A DNA stretch of 64,000 bases. Origin: Rhypophila decipiens. Lineage: Eukaryota > Ascomycota > Sordariomycetes > Sordariales > Naviculisporaceae. The DNA lies in assembly GCA_033297075.1 (NCBI GenBank), contig MU858046.1, positions 310,001-374,000 of the forward strand, in the 5' to 3' direction. The notes under the pieces were generated by a model. It was not told the origin of the DNA and ran no database searches. It was given only the letters and a program-made list of their open reading frames with translations. Numbering within the stretch: position 1 is the stretch's first letter; each line of letters starts with the position of its first letter. The translations under genes were made by a program, and so were the position numbers. Below are positions 55,001 to 64,000 of the stretch, in pieces.

Positions 55001-57500
55001 GACCTGCTACTACTTCTGAATACGGATGTTAAAGAGACCTTTGACTCCAAATGCAGCTATGGACCACGGAGCAGCTGGCCAATCAGAGGCCACATGGGTC
55101 TTGTTCCCACTTCTATAATTGTCGGTATTAAGACGTCCAAGATGCTGGACCCGCGTCTTCCCAGGCTTTCATTTGCTGGGCTCAACCGTGCCGTCATGTC
55201 GAGCTTCCCCGGTTTATGCCTACTCGTCTCTCCGCCCTCCGGCTGCTTCAGAGATAGCTGGGAAAGACGGTCGGGACCTGTATACTGGACATCAGCGGAA
55301 TTACAGCTCCGAGTGGTGAGACCTCACAACACTATCGTTGCGAGTGCCGTCTCGGTCGTCAGCTGGCAAGAAACAATTCCGACACACCCAATCCTCATTG
55401 AGTCTGTCCAATCATGAAACCACAAATCTCAACGACACATCATCGACCTGCACTGATTGCTCTTGTCCTTGTTTCAGGTCGCGGATCCCACAGCATCTAG
55501 AATGCTTCTCTTGTATGCAGATAGGAGTCATGGATACTTTTTGCTGGCAACCGTGGAGATCACCTCAGGATCCCTCGTCAAGGACCTGCCTGCCCTCGAA
55601 AGGTACAGACTTTAGGCTGTTCGACAGTCTTGGTTAGGCATGCGGAGCGTGCATATTCCCTGCCTTTGCCAGCTCGCAGTGCCGGGATCGTCAACTTCCG
55701 CCCCCCGGTATAACCTACCGCTGAAGGGTCAGGATCTGTGACCAACCATGCCCTAACATTTGGCCGTTGGCAGGACTTGTTCGTACTGCTAATTGTAACT
55801 TTGACAGGCCATCACAGAGCTACTAGCGCCTGACTAAAGCGCAAAGGATGTTGTTTGTAACCGGTTCTCGATGAATAATTTGTCATGACAGCATCAGGCC
55901 TCTCAAGCCCTTCCCGTGCGTCCTTCTCAGGTCTTGAACCGGACCAGGTGCCCCCGTATCTACATCGTGGTTTACAGAGATCCGCGCAAAGGCATCGAAG
56001 CTGAGGGCCTGGAGACCCGCATTTCGGTGGCCAGATTAACTCATTCAATGTTGTCCGGTTCGTATATTGTGCAAGCACCCACCACCCTGCTTGCCGACAC
56101 AATATCCCGCTGCTCCGCATGCAACAAGCACCGCCGCCATGGTTCCAGGTATCACGGGCCACCTGAGGACTTGACTTGCCCACCCAGTGCAGATATTGAT
56201 CCTTTCTGAGGGGTTATCAAGATATAAGAGAGGCAGATTCAGTATCGACCAGGCACATATGCGTGACGGTTGTATGGTCGAGGTATACTTGGCCTGTCTC
56301 AACTCACATGGAGTCTGTCTACACAAAGAGACTCCCTAGAACACAGGACCTCGTCACTTCTTCCAAGCGTAGTGCGCTCGGAAAGTATCCAGTCCACCTT
56401 CTCTTCGCCTTCGCTGGAGCCGCTTTGTAATCTCCTTGACCAGATCCCATTCCTTTCTCACCGTCAAGTGTCATGCCCACCGTAGCTCCGGCGGCTATTG
56501 CGATGCTCTCGGTGGAGATGAGCTATGCGGCCGGTCACAGAGATGAAGATTGCTAAGGGGCCATGTTGTATAACCCTCATGTACCAGAAGCCGCTCCAAT
56601 AGCGAAAGCTTCGCCGTATTGTCCCGTAGCTACCGAGCCGAGCGGCAGTGGTGGCACAGAGCCAGCATTTCCTCCCCTCCCGCTTACTATGGGTTTGCGT
56701 AGCTTTGGGTAGTTCCCATAGACGGGACGAGACGCAGGATGTGATTACCGATATTCATCTCGCCGGGTCTTGGGTCTGGCGGGTCCCAGCTGTTGTCTTT
56801 CGCGAGGGAAGTCCATGTCATATCCCGGGTTTGGTGTCAGGCAGGATTTTCAATTTCGACCATGCTTTTCGTTATTTCGCCAGATCCCCATTCTCCCTTT
56901 CTCGCCTCGTCCCTTTGCCTCCCATCTCCTTCTCGCGAGCCAAAAATAAACAACCGAGAGAGAGAAACGAAATTTATTTGCCCCCCGTCGTCCCGCACCT
57001 CCCCTCCCTCGCTGGCTCAGGGGCGGCCCTGCATTTCAATATGGTGCCGTGGCCAATCCGTCCATCATCAATGTCGTTCATTCCCTTTGAGGCTCACCTG
57101 TGGCTTACCCTACCAAGCATACCATGCTAGCTTGCCTCTGGAGTTCGGCTTTGAGCTGCAGGTCAAGTGTAAGCTGTGGCCAGGTCCGGGTCGGGCATCT
57201 GTCTCCAATCGTCATAAAAATAAGTAAGGGGTCGCTCTATGCGTATGTAATCTTGCATACGTTGGCAGCAGGAGCACCAGCAGCAATGCGGGCCGTTCGC
57301 TTTGGGGGCTCAACACATACCTTTTCTTCACGATTTTTTTCTTGGTGGCTTTTCGTCGTTGATTCCTAACCCTCCCCATTGAAGTTAATCGCCGCGGTAA
57401 TGAATGATGGTTGTGGTGGATCGAGCGGGCTAGCCAGCGTTTGCTCCTCGTTCCCCGTTGTGACGATACTTGCGGTACCAACCACAGTGTGGTATTGATG
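52001..57500. other. Gene-poor region, no supported gene
   Basis: The longest ATG frame is 180 codons at 52307-52849 (plus), with no recognisable domain and an overlapping minus frame. Two TACTCCGTA motifs (52993-53001 and 53234-53242) lie 240 bp apart. I see no tRNA or other RNA gene. Confidence 0.4.
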
Positions 57501-60500
57501 AGAGCTCAACAACAAGTGTGGTGGTCCTTATCCAGGGCATTTCTTTTGTTCCAAAGTTCCCAATTTTGATCGCCCGCGGCCCTGGGTTCTTGAATCATAT
57601 TGCTCAGGTACATCTCATATGCAAACGGCATGGGATAGCTTCTTGAGCTGGTCTTGAAATCTCGAGCACGTGTCCTGGTGTACTTTGTGTACCGGTATTA
57701 CAAGTGTACTGTATTGGTATGATACACATGTTGTGTCGGAGTACGGCACATGTATGCACTTGGGTATCTTTGTATTTTCGTGCCACTCTGGAAGCGCAGA
57801 TGACAAGGCCCGGCATTATTATGATGTGCCAGACTGCCAGTCGCCATGATAATGATGAGCATCATCATCATCACACCTCATTCATAACTGACCTGAGCGA
57901 TCGACCCCTCCATACAATGGACTCAGGGTTGAAGAGAATGACGATGATGATACCGGACCGGGGAAAGACCTATCCGATTATGCCCAAGGGCTCGTGGGCA
58001 TTGGTCTCTTCTTCAAGTCTTCCATTTCACATTCGGCATGAACCGGACTTTCATTGAGTGCCGTTTGTCAAGGACGATCATGGCCAAGTCAAAGGGTTGC
58101 CCTGTATCGTCTCAACCCGGGAAAAATACTACCAGCGTTGGTGTTCCGTGGTTTGGATGGGGCGGCGGCGACACGACCGCTGACAGTTGCTGGTTAGCGG
58201 TAAGCAAGACTGCTGCTGCCACTGCCAGTGCCGCCACAGGCACAGTATCATTCCGGGGCATTCTCTGGTTGGCAAGGCATAAGCCATCATCATTTCGGGC
58301 TGGCGCTGCCATTGCTGTCTGTTCTGTGGTCGCCTCTGAAAGACTTTTTTCCCCTTTGGACCCTGCTGAAAGATGGGCAGTCATTGTCGGGTGATGACCG
58401 GATTCTTTATCACACTTGGCCGATGACATCGCCGTAGATCTGAAAGCCTTTTTTCAGTCTCCTTGATCAACTTTCTTTTCCCCTTCTTCGTACCCAACAA
58501 TTCGAATCCTTTTGGATGTATGAGAAGTCTCCTTCCTTGATGGTCGATAGCGTGCTTGGCTAGGCTGGCTCTTCTTTTTGGTGATGGTGGAGCCCTCAAA
58601 TCTTGGTTCCTTTATTTTGTTGGGCTGATGACCACTTTGTCGAACACAGGCAAACAGCCAAGAATTCAGGTTCCCTTTCAATTCTGTCGAAGAACCTTGA
58701 GGACACACAAAAAGAAGAGCGGAAAACTCGGCTGTCCAACTCACCAAATCCAGCCAGCAGAAGCTCAGTTCGTCCGAGACGTTCTTATCTCATCGGCAAT
58801 GGTCCTGGCGTGTCGTCGTGTCGTTCAATCTCTGGTTCCGATGTTCCCTTGTCTGGCCAGGCCAGGTCGCTGCCTTGGCCTTCATTTCTCTCATTTCGCC
58901 GCAGCCACTAGTTGCCTCCCAGCACAGGACTTTTCTTCGAGCCTTGAGCTTGCTCTCTCTTGTTAGGGTCAGTCCCAAGGTGACCGTGGGCCAGCCTCAA
59001 AGCAAAAGTAGGCATGAGGTAGTCCAATGTCGTGACGCCGGGACCTGATGAGAGAAGAGATCAAGAGACCGGGTGGCGAGATGCGATCTCACCCAAGTGG
59101 TGTATGTACCCCAGATTTTTCCATCGGATGGTTCGTGTGCCGGTCGACGGCGGCGGCCATGACGCAGAATTAAGGCAGGCAGATGATGTTTATCTCGTCG
59201 GTATCTGTCTCCCTGTTGTCTCGTCAAGTTACTGACTCTGGTTCGTAATATTGACCCGGCCCGCTTAATTCCATGCGGCGGTTAGGAAGTTTGGTCTGTC
59301 TTGAGCGGGAAAATCCGGCCCCGTTCCCTATCCCTTCTTTCTGATGTCGATATCTCGCGCCTCTCTTTTTTCGTCAAGATCTTTTCTTCTCTTCCATGCA
59401 AGCTGGTGTTGCGATGGTGGGCACAGTACGGTACTGTATTCGTATATGGTGGGCGTAAGAAACATGTGTAAGGATACCATCATTTGCGGCACGACTCGGG
59501 ATCGGAACCACTGTTGAGAAGCTGTTGGAATGACTGACAGTACCTCTACAAGGGAGGTTAGCCTCTTGGTCCACTGGACTCTTGGACTCTGGCTTTGGGT
59601 AGTGTTTGCTTGCTTGTTGGTACTGACAACAGGCAAGTGTAAGTATGGTTCTTATGTGGGTAAGGGTTCAGTACCAAAGTTGGGTGCCTATCTCTTCTTC
59701 ACTTGTCACCATCAGACACTCCAGTCCGGGACGGTGAATGATGTGAATAGTAAATTTACTTGAGAATATAATAGAAAAGCTGTGTGAAACTTTTTATGAT
59801 TCTCACGCATTGGGGTAATGAACATCACATACGGGCCAGGTAAGTAAGTGATGTGAAGAAGCAACTTTGCTTTCTCTCTTGTGCCCTATGTACACAGCGT
59901 TCAGACAGACTGAGGCCGTCATATACCACTCAAGGACTTGGACAGACAGAGCTGGTCAATGAAACAAGGTATCTTTCTGTTCCAGTCTCTATCCAAGTGC
60001 TTCAAGTAAAAGGAAGATGAGGACAGCCTAGTTTCCTGATCAGTGATCACAGAGAATCAAACATGGTCTCAACTCTCCCTCGTCATATATGTGAGATTTC
60101 CACGCCAGGGAAGATAACCAAGTGTCCATCCAGGCCATAATGTCAATGTGTTTTGGTGTCTCCTTGAAAATGAAAAGAGTACCATATGTGAGATATGGAT
60201 CCCGTCGTTTTCCTAGTACTTTTCAGTCCGGAACAAGATGAAAACCGAGCGGAAATCAAACTTTTTCTAGCACAGAGAACTTGAAATCTCCACGGCTTGT
60301 TTTTTCATATTCATTTTTCCCCAGTTGCAGGGACTCTAGCCCATCTGTTGGCTGACTTTCTTTCTGCTGTTTGTCTCTTTTTTCTTCTTGCTGGGAAGAA
60401 TTTGAACTCTTTGGGCAATGGGCAGATGATGATATCAGATGGTCGATGGCTTGTGTGTGTATGGATGAGGGGAGAGAGTTGGGGGCCAAGTTCTAGGACC

Positions 60501-63500
60501 TATAGAACCAGAAGTTTCCCGATTCATAAATGAGGAAGGAGGTGTTGACTGTTGTTGCCAGCTGCCACTTCATACGCCTGTTTACTTGACCAAGCTCTTG
60601 TGCTCTCGCCCAATCACTTGCTTGCTTCCCATTGCCACCTCCAGTAAACCTGAGTTCAATGGCTCCAGCCGTGGTGATGTCCTTCATCAGGCCAACTATG
60701 GCATCATGATGTTCCACTCGGATAGAGCGAATGTATTTTGTTTCTACCTCCCATGTGCATAAGGTACCACCTATGAACGTGCGTGCAGGAGGATGAATGA
60801 GTGTATGTGCATGGTGTGGGATTCTCATGGTCTCGAATCTCTCTCTCGATTCAACTGGCCTGGCTTGCTGCCCGCGCGGAAGAAAATTCAAAGTGATGCT
60901 GCAAACCTGAAGATCTGAACTTGGGCGTACCTGATATTGTTGAATGATGGTCTTGCTATAGGTTGTGTACGTGCGTTGCGTCTGTACGGTGTGTCTTGTG
61001 TCGTCTTGCGTTGCAGGTCGTCTAGTGTTGCTGGCTGCAAGATGCCAGATAGAGAGACGGAGATACCGTTACCATAACACGCAGCCGCTCGAGTCGGGGG
61101 ATAGAATATGTTCCGATTTCTTTGGTTCGATTTAGTAATCTGAGGAGTAAATATTGATTTTTTTTTTCTCTTCTTCTGGTCCATGGGCTCGGGTAGGCGA
61201 GGTCCTTGTCGGCGATGACCATGGCGAGTATGTGTAGCAGGAAGTAATGCTGAATCCCAAGAGCGAGAGATGATGGAAACAGACCGCGGGCAAGAGTCAA
61301 GAACGTCTCTTCTTTTTTGTCCCCGTGAGAGAATCGTCATTATTTTTTCTACATATTTACATGGCTGACGGGGCCCCTTATTGCATTGGTCCAGTCTAGC
61401 AATACGAGAAACTCTGCGCTTGGTTCATCCATTGTCTTTGGTTGTGATAGATCATCGTGTCTTTTTTCTGGGTGTTTTATACTATTTTTATCATTGTTTT
61501 GTGGCTTGATGTTTGACATTGGTTTGATGATCTATCGTGATCTTCCCCGTAGTGGAGTTTTGAGGATCGTGTGGTGTTTTCTTGTCAGCTATCAACGACA
61601 AGTGCAGCTACAATACAAAGCTTGCTAGCTTGGATCGCGTTTTATCTGGACTGTTTGGGTTTGGCGTCTGTGTTGCTCGGTCCAGCCGTTCGTTTTATGA
61701 CAGTTACGTTGGGCGTCTCAGCTTCTAATCACAAAGTCACGTTATTATCCTGAGATCTTGAGTATTTTTTGCACTAGAGTCATTCGTCGTCGACTCGCTT
61801 GGGAATTAATTAATACATTGTTGCATTCGCCTCGTTGACGAACTCCCTTTGCCGTGCCCAACCCCGAGCTTGAGTCTTTTAATCTATATTGCGATGAGCC
61901 CAAGAGCGGAGATGGAGACTTTGTTTCAACTACGCGTCGTGCTCGCTAACGACATATGAGCCGAGCTAGGTCCTAGCCGTATCGTATCGAGATTGGGATC
62001 TCTTGGAGAGCGACCACCATCGGCACGGCACTTGTCTGTATGGCGCGAAACGGTTTGTCCGGGAGACTGAGAATGGAGAGTCGATGATATGATGATGAGC
62101 CATGCTCGATTGGTACACATACAGGACAATGTGCGTGGCTGGCTGGTCGATTTCCTTTCTGGGAAGAAAACGTTTCGGAACCGTTGAATGAAAGTGTCCG
62201 TGTCCTCTTAACAACCGTCTGCTATAAGGCGCTGACAACCGGGATAGGAAAAAACAGCAAACGCAACAGGCAGAAACCGATAAAAGATGCATCAAATCAA
62301 GCCTTGATATGAAGCCTGCCCTCCGCTTGGTGAACCCGAAAGCCGTCGGGCCATCGTCCAAGTCAGGTTCCTGTCCTGTCAAACCATCAAGATCACGCCA
62401 GCAAACCCGGATGATCACCGATTGTGGCCGACCGACCTATATGTCAGATTGGCTATGTACCGTGTATCTCAGATACGTTATGTACGGTGGAGATCACATA
62501 CATACATTGCCATACCTGAACCAGAACCAGACATGACATGTGTCTGGTTCCCAGGCTGCTCTCCCCCTCTCTACCGTTGTCGATACGCTCACTCCTCCTC
62601 GCTGTATGGACAGCTTGGCTTGCTTCTGTCGCCGTATTTTCCCTCTGTCTAAAGCAAACTTGCATCATGTGTGATTCAGGAAGAGTTTACTCACTCAATC
62701 AGACAGGGCGAGAATGAGTGCCAGGACAGCATAATTACCTCATCCCCCGCAACGATCGAGAGACCCTCCCACATACAGTCGACTGCATACGGTACACCAT
62801 AAAGAGCGGGAGTCCTGGGCACTGCGAACCGAGCCGAACCAGAAAGACTCAACAGTCGGAAATGGGGGCCCCATTCAGAGGGCAGATGGACAGGTCGAGA
62901 CACGGGAAAAGAAAGGGACTGAACCTGAACCACCAAATAGCTGGAGGGCCCTGAAACCCCAGGTTTCCTTTCTCTGTCGCTTGCCAACCAAGCAAGCGAA
63001 TGAGTTGTTCACGGAACCAAAATGAACGACAAGACGGATGATGGGGTTCGAACCTGGAGAAGGTTGCAGTGGCTGCGACCTATACAGGACCTATTAGCTC
63101 TGGAGGAAAAATAAATAAATACTAATTTATGATTATCGTTGTGCGATGGACTGTCGGAAGGGAGGGGGCGTGTTGGTAGCGAATTGCTTGTCTCGCTGTC
63201 GAACCAAGTCAGGAGGCTCTCGGCTTTTTCGTTGGTTCTTGAGGAACACAATCATCGCGAGACATCGCCATCCATCGCTTTTTTTTTTCAATTATTAGCC
63301 AGGAAATACATGATATTGCAGATATGGACTTTTGAAAGGTCCCTCAAAAGGAGGCATGGAACGTGCACCCGTCACTCTCTTTTGGGGAGAGTGGTCCGAC
63401 GTTGGAGGTTGTAGAAGAGAAGAAAACAGTTACGGATATCTGTCCTCGATTCAACGGTTTGTGAATCTGGTTTAGTTCTTATCAGATCAAGTATTAAGAT

Positions 63501-64000
63501 ATCCACTTTGGGAACAACTCCGCGAATACTTTTCAGTTTTCACTAACTACTGCACAGGATATGTGCGTAAAGTCGAGTTCAGTTTAGTGCCATCTGCGTA
63601 TGTAGCTGTATCATGCCGTCTTGTTCACGTCGTTCGTTCAGACCCGAATCAGACCGTATCATGGTTTGCTCTCCTTTTCCCCACGTGTACATGGTGTATA
63701 GGCAGCTCTAGACTGCGAAGGTGCAGTAGTTGGCATGCACTTTTTCTCATCGACGTCGTCTCGGTTTCAGGTACCACGCAGTAGTGTATGAAGGTACAGA
63801 TCCGAGAGGTAATAGTGTAAGCTACCGGTATATTGGCAGTATCTCATGATCAAATCGCCATCCTGTAGGAATGCTAGTATTGGACAGACATGTAGACACC
63901 AGACTCGCTGCTTGTTAGTGCTCACTACCTCTTGGAGTTCAAGACCTGATTCGCATTTGATGTGAAATGACACTGTGCTTGTTCTTGAGTCATCACCGAC
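57501..64000. other. Gene-poor region to window end, no supported gene
   Basis: Only short overlapping frames are present. There are CAT/ATG triplet runs near 57850-57875 and a CAGTAC/GTACTG inverted repeat near 59423-59435. A GGTTCGAACC stretch near 63046-63055 resembles a tRNA B box, but I cannot fold a tRNA around it. The region could be regulatory DNA of a gene beyond the right edge. Confidence 0.4.

Noticed and set aside
60493..60891. 132-codon minus-strand frame including MRIPHHAHTL
   Set aside because: Non-ATG opening, no known domain, overlapping frames on both strands.
63030..63110. Possible tRNA or tRNA relic around GGTTCGAACC on the minus strand
   Set aside because: A B-box-like sequence only; the arms do not fold into a cloverleaf and no clear A box is present.
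1..64000. CRISPR array, prokaryotic operons, riboswitches
   Set aside because: The window is fungal nuclear DNA; the only regular repeat is the tandem 22-bp intron minisatellite, which has no spacers.

Overview
The window is nuclear DNA of a filamentous ascomycete. Introns are short with GT..AG ends and CTRAC-type branch points. There is a HET-NACHT-WD40 NLR, a velvet regulator, an AA9 LPMO and a GH74 xyloglucanase with a CBM1. A sordariomycete, perhaps Sordariales/Chaetomiaceae, is my inference; the exact species is not determinable from the sequence. I support 13 protein-coding genes (one cut by the left edge) and two tRNA genes. Exon borders were read by eye from splice signals and frame.

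Left part (1-11.3 kb): a GH2 beta-galactosidase and a GH74 xyloglucanase are divergent over a 994-bp shared promoter, a plausible xyloglucan-degrading pair. A YTH-domain m6A-reader-like protein, a tRNA-Ser(AGA) and an AA9 LPMO follow.

Central part (11.9-22.9 kb): a sugar-porter-type MFS transporter, a PuuE/cyclic-imidase-like CE4 hydrolase, a salicylate-hydroxylase-like FAD monooxygenase and an amidase-signature hydrolase lie side by side. Imidase, FAD hydroxylase and amidase together resemble parts of the Aspergillus hxn (nicotinate) regulon, so this may be a catabolic cluster for an N-heterocycle. The amidase has a 569-bp first intron that holds eight 22-bp minisatellite units.

Right-centre (24.5-44.1 kb): a 1644-residue single-exon NLR (HET, NACHT, 13 WD40 repeats), a CE8 pectin methylesterase, a cytochrome P450, a nine-exon Artemis/SNM1-type beta-CASP nuclease, a GH43 enzyme, a tRNA-Val(AAC) and a VosA-like velvet protein.

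Right end (44.1-64 kb): almost 20 kb in which I find no convincing coding gene. It holds microsatellites, short palindromes and scattered unsupported ORFs. It lies upstream of the velvet gene and is the largest unexplained part of the window.
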